This document shows positions 48,245 through 57,889 of a stretch of 64,000 nucleotides of DNA, one piece after another; within the stretch, counting starts at the first letter, position 1, and each line of letters opens with the position of its first letter. Below the pieces are notes generated by a model, which was given only the letters and a program-made list of their open reading frames with translations, ran no database searches and was not told the DNA's origin. The stretch is from contig NZ_JASGBP010000002.1 in the NCBI RefSeq assembly GCF_030053345.1, positions 310,001 through 374,000 of the forward strand, written 5' to 3'. The stretch is from Flavobacterium sedimenticola. Lineage in GTDB: Bacteria > Bacteroidota > Bacteroidia > Flavobacteriales > Flavobacteriaceae. The translations under genes and the position numbers were made by a program.

Positions 48245-49423
48245 TTAAATTCTTTCTATGACAATAGCAGAAGCACCACCGCCACCATTACAGATAGCCG
48301 CTGCTCCGATTTTTGCGTTGTTTTGGGCTAAAACATTAATCAAGGTTACAATGATTCGCGCACCCGAACAACCCAGTGGATGGCCTAAAGAAACCGCGCC
48401 ACCATTTACATTGACTTTATTATTATCTAAGCCTAAGATTTTGGCGTTAGCCAAACCAACCACAGCGAAAGCTTCGTTGAATTCGAAATAATCCACATCA
48501 GCCAATGAAATGCCGGCTTTATCTAAGGCTTTCGGTAACGCTTTGGCCGGTGCTGTGGTAAACCATTTTGGCTCTTGTGCGGCATCGGCGTAAGACTTGA
48601 TATAGGCTAAAGGTTTTAATCCTAAAGCTTGTGCTTTTTCCTCACTCATCAAAACCAAAGCCGCTGCTCCGTCATTAATCGTAGATGCGTTGGCGGCCGT
48701 TACCGTCCCGTCTTTGGTAAATACCGGATTTAAGGCCGGTATTTTATCTAATTTCACATTAGTGAATTCTTCGTCTTTGGCAAATACTATTGGCTCACCG
48801 CGACGTTGCGGAATTTCTACCGGAACGACTTCGTTGTCAAATTTGCCTTCCGCCCAGGCTTTAGCTGAACGCTCATACGATTGAATGGCAAAGGCATCTT
48901 GCTCTTCACGACTGATACCGTATTCTGAAGCACACAAATCGGCACAAACACCCATAGCGTTTCCATCGTAAGCATCGGTCAAGCCGTCTTTTTGCATGCC
49001 GTCAACCATGCTGGTTGGGCCAAATTTCACCCCGTTTCTTAAATGAACGTAGTGCGGAATCAAACTCATGTTTTCCATACCACCGGCTACCACAATTTCG
49101 GCATCACCGGTCATAATAGCTTGCGCGCCTTGCATTACGGCTTTCATTCCGGAGGCACATACTTTGTTAACGGTTGTAGTGGGAACTGTGTTGGGCAATC
49201 CGGCAAATATTGCCGCTTGCGTAGCCGGAGCCTGACCTACGCCGGCTTGGACTACATTCCCCATTAATACTTCGTCTACTAAATTCGGATCTAAATTAAT
49301 TCTATGTAAAGCACCTTTTATTGCTGCGGCGCCCAATTGTGTTGCAGTAACGGTAGATAAGCTCCCCATGAAACTTCCGATGGGTGTTCTGACGGCCGAT
49401 ACAATAACTACTTTTTTGCTCAT
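48245..49423 (-). CDS. Acetyl-CoA C-acetyltransferase (thiolase)
   Basis: A 392-residue thiolase. The acyl-binding Cys89 is in VNKVCASGM, the active-site histidine in GHPLGCSG and the second cysteine in CNGGGGAS near the C-terminus. Length and motifs fit the acetoacetyl-CoA (class II) type. No other beta-oxidation gene is adjacent. Confidence 0.93.
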   Translation of the reverse strand: MSKKVVIVSAVRTPIGSFMGSLSTVTATQLGAAAIKGALHRINLDPNLVDEVLMGNVVQAGVGQAPATQAAIFAGLPNTVPTTTVNKVCASGMKAVMQGAQAIMTGDAEIVVAGGMENMSLIPHYVHLRNGVKFGPTSMVDGMQKDGLTDAYDGNAMGVCADLCASEYGISREEQDAFAIQSYERSAKAWAEGKFDNEVVPVEIPQRRGEPIVFAKDEEFTNVKLDKIPALNPVFTKDGTVTAANASTINDGAAALVLMSEEKAQALGLKPLAYIKSYADAAQEPKWFTTAPAKALPKALDKAGISLADVDYFEFNEAFAVVGLANAKILGLDNNKVNVNGGAVSLGHPLGCSGARIIVTLINVLAQNNAKIGAAAICNGGGGASAIVIERI

Positions 49424-49700
49424 GATGTTTAGTTGTTTGTTAATGTATTAACACCAGTATTAAGTATATTTTCCGAATGTCCGCAGGACATTTATTTCAC
49501 ACTGTTCGACCTATGGTTTCGGGTCTCCTCTTAATATCAAATGTCATGCAAAGCTAAACTTTTATTGGAAAATAATGAATTGAAACGCCAATAAATCTTC
49601 AGGGGTTGCGGATTATTGAAAATGTCAAGGCTGTAGTTTATTGATAGTGAACTTATTTTGGAATAATTTGGTTTAAATGCTAAAAAAAGAAATGAAATAG
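49424..49700. other. Intergenic stretch without a recognised gene
   Basis: About 275 bases between the thiolase start and the tRNA promoter. It contains a short palindrome (AATGTCC-GCA-GGACATT near 49476-49492) and AT-rich sequence. No ORF with coding character was seen. Confidence 0.5.
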
Positions 49701-49731
49701 TTGTAAATTATAGAATGATAAATTACATTTG
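49701..49731 (+). promoter_or_regulatory. Promoter of the tRNA cluster
   Basis: TTG (49701-49703) and TACATTTG (49724-49731) are 20 bases apart, matching the -33/-7 pattern, 44 bases before tRNA-Ser. Confidence 0.75.
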
Positions 49732-49775
49732 CAACCGCTTAAAGAAAAAGTTCTTTTACAAAATTGAAAATTACA

Positions 49776-49859
49776 GGAGAGGTGCCGGAGTGGTAACGGA
49801 GCAGATTGCTAATCTGTCGACGGGTAACCGTCGCCAGGGTTCGAGTCCCTGTCTCTCCG
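49776..49859 (+). tRNA. tRNA-Ser (GCT)
   Basis: 84 bases with a seven-pair acceptor stem GGAGAGG/TCTCTCC, anticodon loop TTGCTAA (anticodon GCT at 49808-49810), a long variable arm (GTCGACGGGTAACCGTCGC) typical of serine tRNA, and T loop TTCGAGT. CCA is not encoded. Confidence 0.96.
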
Positions 49860-49863
49860 CTCT

Positions 49864-49938
49864 CGGGGTGTAGCGTAGCCCGGTTATCGCGCCTGGTTTG
49901 GGACCAGGAGGTCGCAGGTTCGAATCCTGCCACCCCGA
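49864..49938 (+). tRNA. tRNA-Pro (TGG)
   Basis: 75 bases with acceptor CGGGGTG/CACCCCG, anticodon stem CCTGG/CCAGG around TTTGGGA (anticodon TGG at 49899-49901), and T arm GCAGG-TTCGAAT-CCTGC. Confidence 0.96.
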
Positions 49939-49964
49939 CAATTTTCAAAGTATTTTCTTTGCAG

Positions 49965-50020
49965 GGTCTCATAGCTCAGCTGGATAGAGCATCCCGATTT
50001 CCAATCGGGAAGGTCGAAGG
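49965..50020 (+). pseudogene. Truncated tRNA, Gly-TCC-like anticodon
   Basis: Acceptor 5' strand GGTCTCA, D arm GCTC..GAGC and anticodon arm CCCGA-TTTCCAA-TCGGG (anticodon TCC) are intact. The sequence stops after the 5' strand of the T stem (GAAGG); T loop, 3' T strand and acceptor 3' strand are missing and replaced by unrelated bases. It cannot make a functional tRNA. Confidence 0.8.
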
Positions 50021-50038
50021 CTAAGTTAGATTCTTAAT

Positions 50039-50440
<402 letters not shown>

Positions 50441-50474
50441 TTATGCAGCAAAACCTAATCTTTTTGAAAATACA

Positions 50475-51530
50475 CTATTGTATCTCTTTATTTTCGTAAT
50501 AATTCACCAACAAGTCTACAAACTTACTGTAACTGTCAATTCCATCTTCTTGTTGGTTTGATTTTAAATATTGGTCGTAAAAAGCATGAAAAGCTTTGTC
50601 GATTACCGTGTCGTATTGTTCCCAAAACCGTTCACTTTCTTTGTAATTTTCCAAAATTCCCGGATTGATTTTGACTTTCAAACGGTTGAATTCCTTTTCG
50701 TTTTTCATCCCGATATTCGACATACAATAACGCAATGCTGAAGTCAGCGCCGCATATTGAAAATACAGGTTGTCATTTTTCATACAAGCCATAAAGCCGA
50801 TAAAATTACATTCGCTTTCACTTCCGAATCCTATTTGATGCGCCATCTCATGGCAAACCACGTTCGGGAAACCATACATAGGTAGTTTGTCGTTAACTTG
50901 GGCTTCGTTTGTAAACGGATTGAGATAACCGCCAAATCCCATATACGTTAATGGCAAACTGATGAGTGATTTTTTCTGACTTGGAACGGAATATTGAAAA
51001 ATAGGATATTGCTGCGCCAATTTATCAAAACCATTTTGAGTCAGTTTGAAAATACTGTCTTGTGTGTAGGGATTGATTACTTTTTGCGTACGATCTTTAG
51101 TTATGGCTTGGTGAATCGTGTTGGTTTTGACAATCAGTTTCTCGGTAAAGGCAATTAAATCGGCATCCGAATATTCTCTTTGTATCTGCATCTTTTCAAA
51201 AAGCGGTACACGATAATAATTAAATGCCCATAGAAAATGAAATATAAAATAGGCTACTGAAATAAAACTCAAAGTTTTCCACAGCTTTTCTTTCCAAGGC
51301 ATTTTTCGGTTTTTGTAAAACCATACTACGCCATAGGTAATGATAATGCCATAAATAACATCGCCCACTGAAAACGGAATACTGCCTAATACGGTTCGGG
51401 AGCAACGCGAAATCCATACATACAAGCCATTGCTGTACAACCGCTCTACGGTCTCGGGGAAAAAGGCAATAATTTTCAGAAAAACAATCTGAACCAGCAG
51501 CAATAAAGGAAGTATGTATTTGCGTTTCAA
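50475..51530 (-). CDS. DUF3810 membrane protein with HExxH motif
   Basis: A 351-residue protein with three N-terminal membrane helices (about 5-25, 55-75 and 90-110) and a large soluble domain containing VCHEMAHQIGFGSESE near residue 225. The HExxH plus a downstream Glu is the layout of a gluzincin-type zinc peptidase. DUF3810 proteins are common in Bacteroidetes and lack a defined substrate. Proteolytic activity is inferred from the motif. Confidence 0.85.
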   Translation of the reverse strand: MKRKYILPLLLLVQIVFLKIIAFFPETVERLYSNGLYVWISRCSRTVLGSIPFSVGDVIYGIIITYGVVWFYKNRKMPWKEKLWKTLSFISVAYFIFHFLWAFNYYRVPLFEKMQIQREYSDADLIAFTEKLIVKTNTIHQAITKDRTQKVINPYTQDSIFKLTQNGFDKLAQQYPIFQYSVPSQKKSLISLPLTYMGFGGYLNPFTNEAQVNDKLPMYGFPNVVCHEMAHQIGFGSESECNFIGFMACMKNDNLYFQYAALTSALRYCMSNIGMKNEKEFNRLKVKINPGILENYKESERFWEQYDTVIDKAFHAFYDQYLKSNQQEDGIDSYSKFVDLLVNYYENKEIQ

Positions 51531-51589
51531 GGGTGAATTTTAAAATGTAAATATAATCACAAATCCATTTAGAGCGACGCGAAACTTTG

Positions 51590-51597
51590 TAACTTTG
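51590..51597 (+). promoter_or_regulatory. Candidate -7 box for pepD
   Basis: TAACTTTG matches TAnnTTTG, 32 bases before the ATG. Confidence 0.5.
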
Positions 51598-51629
51598 GCA
51601 CTCTGAAAATTAAAAACGACAACAGTAAA

Positions 51630-53093
51630 ATGAGCCAAGACATCAGAAACCTGGAACCCAAAGCCCTTTGGAACAAGTTTGCCGATTTAAATGCGGTACC
51701 GCGCCCGTCAAAAAAAGAAGAGCGCGTCATTGAATTCATGCTAAACTTCGGAAAGAGTTTAGGATTGGAAACTTTTGAAGACGACATTCGAAACGTTATC
51801 ATCCGTAAACCGGCTACACCGGGAATGGAAAATCGAAAAACCGTGGTGTTGCAAGGACATTTAGACATGGTGCATCAAAAAAACAACGATACCGTTTTTG
51901 ACTTTTTAACCCAAGGCATTGACATGTATGTAGATGGTGATTGGGTACGTGCCAAAGGAACCACTTTAGGTGCTGACAATGGTTTGGGCGTAGCCGCTAT
52001 TATGGCTGTTTTGGAAAGTAAAGACATTCCGCATCCGGCTATTGACGCTTTATTTACCATAGATGAAGAAACCGGAATGACCGGTGCTTTGAACTTAAAA
52101 GGCGGGATTTTAAAAGGTGAAATTCTGTTGAATTTAGATACCGAAGAAGATGATGAAATTGACATCGGATGTGCCGGAGGGATTGATGTTACTGCGACCA
52201 GAAGCTATCATGAAGAAGCAACTCCCGAAGGTTCGGTAGGGTATACGATTACCGTGAAAGGCTTGAATGGCGGACATTCCGGAATGGATATTCACAAAGG
52301 TTTGGGTAATGCCAATAAAATTATGAACCGTTTATTGTTTGACGGTTTTGAAAATTTTGGGTTGCAAATTGCCGAAATCAACGGTGGCAGTTTGCGCAAT
52401 GCGATTCCGCGTGAAAGTGTGGCCAAAGTAATTGTGGCCGGCATGTACGACGAGGCTTTTGTGTTTGATATGCAGGAAATTATCAACGATATTAAAACCG
52501 AATTCAAAACGACGGAACCCAATTTGACCATCGAAATAGTAAAGAGCGATTTACCGGCGAAAGTCATGGATTTAGGCGTGCAAGAAGGGTTGTTGCGTTC
52601 GATTTATGCGGCGCATAACGGCGTTTACCGTATGAGTGCTGATATGGCCGATTTGGTGGAAACCTCCAACAATATTGCCCGTGTAATTGTGAAAGACGGT
52701 GCCATTTCGATTCAGAATTTGACCCGTTCTTCGGTAGAAAGCTCTAAAATGGATTTGGCCAATGCATTGCGTTCGGCCTATGAGTTGTTTGGTTGTGAGG
52801 TGGAATTCAGTGGGAGCTATCCGGGTTGGACCCCGAATGTGAACTCCGAAATCCTAAATGTTTTGGTAGATATTTACGAAAAACAAAACGGAAGCAAACC
52901 CAATGTAGTGGCGTGTCACGCCGGATTGGAATGTGGTATTTTAGGTACCAATTATCCGGGTATGGACATGATTTCATTCGGACCCACCATCCACGGCGCG
53001 CACAGTCCGGATGAAAGAGCCTCGATAAAATCGTCTCAAAAATTTTGGAAATTTTTCTTAGAGATTTTGGCCAATATACCGACTAAGAATTAG
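51630..53093 (+). CDS. pepD: Aminoacyl-histidine dipeptidase (PepD)
   Basis: M20-family dinuclear zinc peptidase that cleaves Xaa-His dipeptides. The 487-residue protein has metal ligands His77 and catalytic Asp79 in QGHLDMVHQ, Asp116 in GADNG and Glu146-Glu147 in IDEETG, plus the C-terminal GPTIHGAHSPDE. The lid domain occupies about 200-380. Own promoter and terminator. Confidence 0.94.
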   Translation: MSQDIRNLEPKALWNKFADLNAVPRPSKKEERVIEFMLNFGKSLGLETFEDDIRNVIIRKPATPGMENRKTVVLQGHLDMVHQKNNDTVFDFLTQGIDMYVDGDWVRAKGTTLGADNGLGVAAIMAVLESKDIPHPAIDALFTIDEETGMTGALNLKGGILKGEILLNLDTEEDDEIDIGCAGGIDVTATRSYHEEATPEGSVGYTITVKGLNGGHSGMDIHKGLGNANKIMNRLLFDGFENFGLQIAEINGGSLRNAIPRESVAKVIVAGMYDEAFVFDMQEIINDIKTEFKTTEPNLTIEIVKSDLPAKVMDLGVQEGLLRSIYAAHNGVYRMSADMADLVETSNNIARVIVKDGAISIQNLTRSSVESSKMDLANALRSAYELFGCEVEFSGSYPGWTPNVNSEILNVLVDIYEKQNGSKPNVVACHAGLECGILGTNYPGMDMISFGPTIHGAHSPDERASIKSSQKFWKFFLEILANIPTKN

Positions 53094-53126
53094 ATTTTAG
53101 ATATCTCAAAAGAGTTAAATAATCAG

Positions 53127-53155
53127 AAACCCGTTCATTATTGAACGGGTTTTTC
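53127..53155. terminator. Intrinsic terminator of pepD
   Basis: AAACCCGTTCA and TGAACGGGTTT pair around TTAT, followed by T residues; it abuts the stop codon of the convergent AraC gene. Confidence 0.88.
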
Positions 53156-54017
53156 AATTTACCTTTTTTCGAAATTCACTCGGTGTCATACCAGTTTGTT
53201 TTTTAAATAGTCTAGTAAAATAGGAATAATTTTCAAACCCCAAATTATCAGCAACTTGATTAATGGTTTTTGAAGCATCAGTTAACAATCGTTTGGCTTC
53301 CAAAACAACCCTATTGGCAATGAGTTCGGTTACGGTTTGGTTCAAAATAGTTTTGCTGATTCGGTTCAGATGCTTTAGCGTGATATTCATTTTTTCAGCA
53401 TAAAAGGAAGGCAATTTTTCGGTTGTATAATATTGCTCCAAGAGTTGTTCCAATTGCTGAATTTTGTAGTTATACGAGTGCGCCGTATGCGTTACTTCGG
53501 CAAGATATTTTCGGGAGATTTCGATATGAATACAATCGAGCAGGTTCAATAATTTTTCATCTTTTTTGGGATGGCTGCTTTGACTTTCGTGAATCATTAA
53601 ATCGAAATAGGGCAGTATTGCGGCCAACTCATCGGTTTGAAAAATAATCTCCGGTTGGTTCATCACCGATTGGTAAAACGGATAATCCTCTATTTTTTTG
53701 TTGCCAAAATACAGATTGTAAATTTCCTGCGAGTAAAAGAAAATGTAACCTTCAATATCATCCGATAATTGCCAATGATGCATTTGTCCGGGTTGTAATA
53801 CAAACAAACTACCGGGTTGTATGGTGTATTTAGTAAAATCAATTTCATGAGAACCGCTGCCTTTGGTGAATAAAACCAGCAGGTAAAAATTGTGCCGATG
53901 CGGTTTTTCAATAAAGCTATGTGCCGTTAGATGGTTTTGAAACGTATTGATATAGAGCTTTTCTTTACCTGGATTGGCTTTGAAATTATCAATACTGTAA
54001 ACCGGATTCTTTTTCAA
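53154..54017 (-). CDS. AraC-family transcription regulator with cupin-type sensor domain
   Basis: A 287-residue regulator. The N-terminal 150 residues form a cupin-like ligand domain (HRHNFYLLVLFTKGSG; GSLFVLQPGQMHHW) and the C-terminal 100 residues carry two helix-turn-helix units ending VADNLGFENYSYFTRLFKK and TPSEFRKK. Effector and targets are unknown. It is divergent from the DUF983 gene, with the spacer at 54018-54099. Confidence 0.9.
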   Translation of the reverse strand: MKKNPVYSIDNFKANPGKEKLYINTFQNHLTAHSFIEKPHRHNFYLLVLFTKGSGSHEIDFTKYTIQPGSLFVLQPGQMHHWQLSDDIEGYIFFYSQEIYNLYFGNKKIEDYPFYQSVMNQPEIIFQTDELAAILPYFDLMIHESQSSHPKKDEKLLNLLDCIHIEISRKYLAEVTHTAHSYNYKIQQLEQLLEQYYTTEKLPSFYAEKMNITLKHLNRISKTILNQTVTELIANRVVLEAKRLLTDASKTINQVADNLGFENYSYFTRLFKKQTGMTPSEFRKKVN

Positions 54018-54077
54018 AATGTCGTAATTGTGCTATTATTAGCGAAGATACTAAACAATTGATTAGGATAGACTATT

Positions 54078-54085
54078 TATCTTTG
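54078..54085 (+). promoter_or_regulatory. Candidate -7 box for the DUF983 gene
   Basis: TATCTTTG matches TAnnTTTG; TTG at 54059-54061 gives a spacing of 16. Confidence 0.5.
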
Positions 54086-54099
54086 TCAAAAAAAGAATC

Positions 54100-54462
54100 A
54101 TGCTTAAGAGTCTTTACCACATATTTCGAAACGAGTGCCCTAATTGTCACCAAGGGAAGGTGTTTGCCGACAAGAGTTTCTTTTTTAGTTTGGGTTTTCC
54201 GAAGATGAACGAATACTGCAGTCATTGTAACTTTAAATTCGAAAAAGAGCCGGGTTATTTTTTCGGTGCTATGTTTGTGAATTACGGTTTAACCGTCGGG
54301 CAAGGCATTATTACTTATCTGATATCAAGTCCGTTTTTTGAAAAGACTTTCGATTTGAGAATTGTACCTATTATCGCGGTGGTGATTGTGCTGCTCAGTT
54401 GTTTCAATATCCGGCTTTCGCGGATGATTTGGATTTATATGTTCAAAAATTATTCACGTTAG
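54100..54462 (+). CDS. DUF983 membrane protein with two Cys pairs
   Basis: A 120-residue protein with an N-terminal zinc-ribbon-like segment (ECPNCHQGK and YCSHCNFKF) followed by two hydrophobic helices. This is the DUF983 pattern, function unknown. Its 3' end overlaps the convergent PepSY gene by nine bases. Confidence 0.88.
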   Translation: MLKSLYHIFRNECPNCHQGKVFADKSFFFSLGFPKMNEYCSHCNFKFEKEPGYFFGAMFVNYGLTVGQGIITYLISSPFFEKTFDLRIVPIIAVVIVLLSCFNIRLSRMIWIYMFKNYSR

Positions 54463-55599
54463 TCTGCGCCCTTTTTTTTTACCATACCAAATTAAAAAGC
54501 CGGTAACAGGTAAACTGGCAATCAATAAGCTAATCAGGAACGCAAAAACTTTACCCGGTAACCCCAATATGGCGCCGGTATGAATATCATAGTTCATTCG
54601 GATGAGCTTATCGGAAATTGTAGCATTTTGTAGTTTTCCATAGATATGATTGACTTCTTTTTCTTCTAATGTATATGGATCAAAATAGCGATAATCGGTT
54701 TTCCAATAAGTGCCTTTGTCCAAGTTGGCGTTGGCGGCTATCGAGCTGGAATCGGTTTCCGGCGGATGGACTTCAATAGATTGGGCTGTCGGGTATTCTT
54801 TTTGCATGAGGAGCCAAACTTTATCTAAAGGTTTTTCAACAGCAGTATAGCCAACTTCTTTCTTCGAAATTGGGTCTTGATACACCAACGATTTCTCGCC
54901 ACCGATTAAAGTATAGTAGCCGTAAGCAAACCACGGAAAGCCCCAAACCAAACCGGTTATGGCAAAAATTAAAGCAATGGACATTACATAAAAACCGGTA
55001 ATGTTATGCAAATCGTAGTTTTTGCGTTTCCATTTTAAACCATCCTTCCAGCGAAACCAAAAGCGTTGTTGGGCCGCTTTTTTATTTTTCGGATACCAAA
55101 GAATTAGTCCCGTAATTAACATGAATAGAAAAATAAGCGTTGCAGTGGCTATAACGGTTTGCCCAATTTCGTGTGGTAACCACAGATAAAAATGGCCATC
55201 TAAAACCCATCGGAAGAAGCCCGAATACATATCGGCTACTTCCAAAATTTCACCGGTATACGGATTTAAGTAAATGATATCGTAGTAATCCTTTTGCTTG
55301 TTTTCGTCGTCGTGACTGAAAAATATAGCCTCAGCCGACCGACTTTCGCCATTGTATTTGATGGCGTGTAGTGATTTCCAGGGCAATTCGGCACGAGCAA
55401 TTTGCTCTAATTCAGTGGGCAGGAGGAAGGGTTTGTTTTCCTTTTTGACAAAGCGATAGGTTTCGGTGATGTTCTGAATCTCTTCTTGAAAAGCATACAA
55501 GCAACCGGTTATCGCAATAACAAAAACAATACTACCCGAGGTCAATCCCAACCAAAGATGGAGGTTTCTAATAATTTTTTTAAAGCCGAATTTTCTCAT
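54454..55599 (-). CDS. PepSY-associated membrane protein, siderophore-reductase-like
   Basis: A 381-residue protein with four membrane helices (about 15-35, 140-160, 190-215 and 350-372) and PepSY-type periplasmic segments. The start RNLHLWLGLTSGSIVFVIAI with its helix-associated histidine, and DLHNITGFYVMSIALIF, are typical. Members next to siderophore receptors are thought to take part in ferric-siderophore reduction. It lies downstream of the TonB receptor on the same strand, with a hairpin between them. Confidence 0.88.
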   Translation of the reverse strand: MRKFGFKKIIRNLHLWLGLTSGSIVFVIAITGCLYAFQEEIQNITETYRFVKKENKPFLLPTELEQIARAELPWKSLHAIKYNGESRSAEAIFFSHDDENKQKDYYDIIYLNPYTGEILEVADMYSGFFRWVLDGHFYLWLPHEIGQTVIATATLIFLFMLITGLILWYPKNKKAAQQRFWFRWKDGLKWKRKNYDLHNITGFYVMSIALIFAITGLVWGFPWFAYGYYTLIGGEKSLVYQDPISKKEVGYTAVEKPLDKVWLLMQKEYPTAQSIEVHPPETDSSSIAANANLDKGTYWKTDYRYFDPYTLEEKEVNHIYGKLQNATISDKLIRMNYDIHTGAILGLPGKVFAFLISLLIASLPVTGFLIWYGKKKGRRLT

Positions 55600-55609
55600 T
55601 TACAGCGGT

Positions 55610-55638
55610 TAAAAACTCCTCACCGCAATGAGGAGTTT
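55610..55638 (-). terminator. Hairpin between TonB receptor and PepSY genes
   Basis: AACTCCTCA and TGAGGAGTT pair around a six-base loop; on the minus strand a short T run follows. It may partly end transcription after the receptor gene. Confidence 0.65.
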
Positions 55639-55673
55639 CATTAAACAAACAAAAAACCAAATTTTAATAACGA

Positions 55674-57824
55674 TTAAAATTTATATGTCAATCCGGCGGT
55701 TACACTTCGCAAGCGTTGTGGGGTAACGGTTGACCAACCGGTATAATATTTTTCATTAAATAAATTATTTACTTTTAAAGTAATGTTGAATTTATCGTTG
55801 TTATAAGATAAAGCCGAATTCAAAATAGTATAGTCGGGTAAAGTGAAGGTGCCAATATTGGCTCTGTTTAAGGTTTTGTGTTCACTGGCATGGTTTCCGC
55901 CAATTCCTAAACCGAAACCTTTTAGTTTTCCTTCGGTAAAGTAGTAATTCGCCCATAAATTGATTAAGGTTTTCGGCCCGGCTTCTTCCGGACGCAAGCC
56001 TAGATAGCCGCTATCGGTATTGTCTTTGGTTACTTCGCTGTCGTTGTAACTGTAACCACCGATGATGTTAAACCCTTTAACCGGGTTTACCGTTACGCTC
56101 AATTCTACACCCTTACTTTCTACTTCGCCACCTTGTACCGAAGCATTCGGATTCGTAGCATCGGCCATTAATCGATTTTTAACATTAATGTCGTAATAGC
56201 TGAGTGAAGCGGAAATAATGTCTTTGTACAAGTTGGTTTTTAATCCGAATTCGTATTGGTTGGCTTGTTCCGGATCGAAAGTCGTGGCTACAGTGTTGGT
56301 TGGACCGTCGGCTCTTTGTCCGGGCTCAATATTTCTGAAACCGTTCATATAATTTCCGAAAACCGAAACTTTATTTTCAATAATTTGGTACACGGCTCCG
56401 AATTTTGGGGAAACCGCAATCTGACTTTTCACTTCCTCGGCAGCGTAAGCCGATGTTTTTCCTCTGAATTCATCTACACGCAAACTGGCCATAACCGATA
56501 ATTTGGTGGTGATGTTGATGACATCCGAAACATAAGCACTAACCACTTGTGATTCGGTGTCCGAATTAGGTTCAAAACTTCCGGCCAATAGGTTATCGAT
56601 GCCGGCTTGCGTTAAGTTGGCTTCACCCGAATCGGTTTGGTTTACCAGAGAAATCGTTCCGGCACCAACCCAATTGTTGCTTCCGTTCAGGATGTTTTGT
56701 TTGTAGTAATCTACACCGATAACCATTCGGTTTCTTAAGCCTTCGATTTTGAAATCACCAATAAAATTTTGTTGAATATCGGTCGCCAAGGTTTGTCCGT
56801 TTCGTTTAGAAATGAATCGGGTAAACTCGTCACCATTAGCCGAATCCCATAAATAGGAGTAATACCCATCGGTTTTACTGTTGCTTCGGGATAGAACCGT
56901 TTGCGATGTCCATTGCTCCGATAATTTGTACTGCATTTGCGCTTGCATGTTGAAGGTCGGATTGCTGATAGTCAACTCGTTTGACGTGTATGATTTTTTG
57001 TAATTCTGTTCGAATAAATCGATGGAATTGAATGATAAAGGTGAATATCGACTCAAGAAAATCATCGGTGCATTGGCCGAAGTCCTGTTGGTGAATTCGG
57101 TGTTAATCAAAAACGATAACTTGTCGTTCACCTTATAACTTAAAGATGGCGCGAAAAAAAGTGATTTGGAAAATCCGGCATCTTGGAACGAGTTTTCATT
57201 TTGGTAAGCCGAAGTAATGCGCACCGCCACATCTTTATTCAACGGAACATTCACATCGGCTGTTATGCGGTCCATACCATACGTTCCGGCATTGTATCCG
57301 ATTTCACCGCTAAAGTTTTGGTGCGGTTTTTTGGTTACGATGTTGATTAACCCTCCGTAAGAAATCAGACTGCTGCCAAACAACGTTCCTGATGGCCCTT
57401 TGATGACTTCGATGTTGTCGACATTAATCGGGTCGATGCTTCCGTTATTGATACCCGGCAAACCATTTACCATAGTGGGCTGTAAGGAAAAACCTCTCAT
57501 GGTATAAAACTCGGCACCATCGCCGCCCCGACCGGTGGATTCCCACAATCGGGTTATACCGGTTGCGTTTTTTAAGGCGTCGTTAAAGTTAGTTATGACT
57601 TGTTCTTTTAATAATTCGCTCGTTACAGTGTTATATACTTGCGGATTTTCAATGTTGTTCAGCGGCATTTTGGATACCGTTGTACTTTTTTCTCTTTTGT
57701 ATTTGTATTTGTTGGTGTTGATTTCAACTTCTTTCAAAGCGGTAATCGTATCTTTTTTTGTTTCTTGACCAACGCTTGCTATCGACAATAAAAGACCGGT
57801 TGTTAGGATTAGTATTTTTTTCAT
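55674..57824 (-). CDS. TonB-dependent siderophore receptor
   Basis: A 716-residue outer-membrane receptor with a signal peptide ending SVGQE, a plug domain (about 50-170, with TGITRLWEST and NIEVIKGPSGTLFGSS) and a 22-strand barrel ending in AGLTYKF with terminal Phe. The plug motifs and the neighbouring PepSY gene point to ferric siderophore uptake. No carboxypeptidase-like N-terminal domain or SusD partner is present, so it is not a SusC-type glycan receptor. Two palindromes flank its promoter. Confidence 0.92.
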   Translation of the reverse strand: MKKILILTTGLLLSIASVGQETKKDTITALKEVEINTNKYKYKREKSTTVSKMPLNNIENPQVYNTVTSELLKEQVITNFNDALKNATGITRLWESTGRGGDGAEFYTMRGFSLQPTMVNGLPGINNGSIDPINVDNIEVIKGPSGTLFGSSLISYGGLINIVTKKPHQNFSGEIGYNAGTYGMDRITADVNVPLNKDVAVRITSAYQNENSFQDAGFSKSLFFAPSLSYKVNDKLSFLINTEFTNRTSANAPMIFLSRYSPLSFNSIDLFEQNYKKSYTSNELTISNPTFNMQAQMQYKLSEQWTSQTVLSRSNSKTDGYYSYLWDSANGDEFTRFISKRNGQTLATDIQQNFIGDFKIEGLRNRMVIGVDYYKQNILNGSNNWVGAGTISLVNQTDSGEANLTQAGIDNLLAGSFEPNSDTESQVVSAYVSDVINITTKLSVMASLRVDEFRGKTSAYAAEEVKSQIAVSPKFGAVYQIIENKVSVFGNYMNGFRNIEPGQRADGPTNTVATTFDPEQANQYEFGLKTNLYKDIISASLSYYDINVKNRLMADATNPNASVQGGEVESKGVELSVTVNPVKGFNIIGGYSYNDSEVTKDNTDSGYLGLRPEEAGPKTLINLWANYYFTEGKLKGFGLGIGGNHASEHKTLNRANIGTFTLPDYTILNSALSYNNDKFNITLKVNNLFNEKYYTGWSTVTPQRLRSVTAGLTYKF

Positions 57825-57828
57825 TCTT

Positions 57829-57841
57829 ATTTAGATTAAAT
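57829..57841. promoter_or_regulatory. Operator-like palindrome 1 of the TonB receptor gene
   Basis: ATTTAGATTAAAT is an inverted repeat with one mismatch, five bases from the receptor ATG in the mRNA leader. It is 12/13 identical to the palindrome at 57890-57902. Confidence 0.5.
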
Positions 57842-57854
57842 TAAAATAATAATG

Positions 57855-57884
57855 CAAATCTAAAAACTCGATTTGGATTATCAA
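57855..57884 (-). promoter_or_regulatory. Promoter of the TonB receptor gene
   Basis: On the minus strand TTG (57882-57884) and TAGATTTG (57855-57862) are 19 bases apart, an exact -33/-7 fit. Confidence 0.8.
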
Positions 57885-57889
57885 AACTT

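Noticed and set aside
55674..57824. SusC-type glycan transporter
   Set aside because: The receptor lacks the SusC N-terminal carboxypeptidase-like domain and a SusD partner; a PepSY neighbour points to siderophores.
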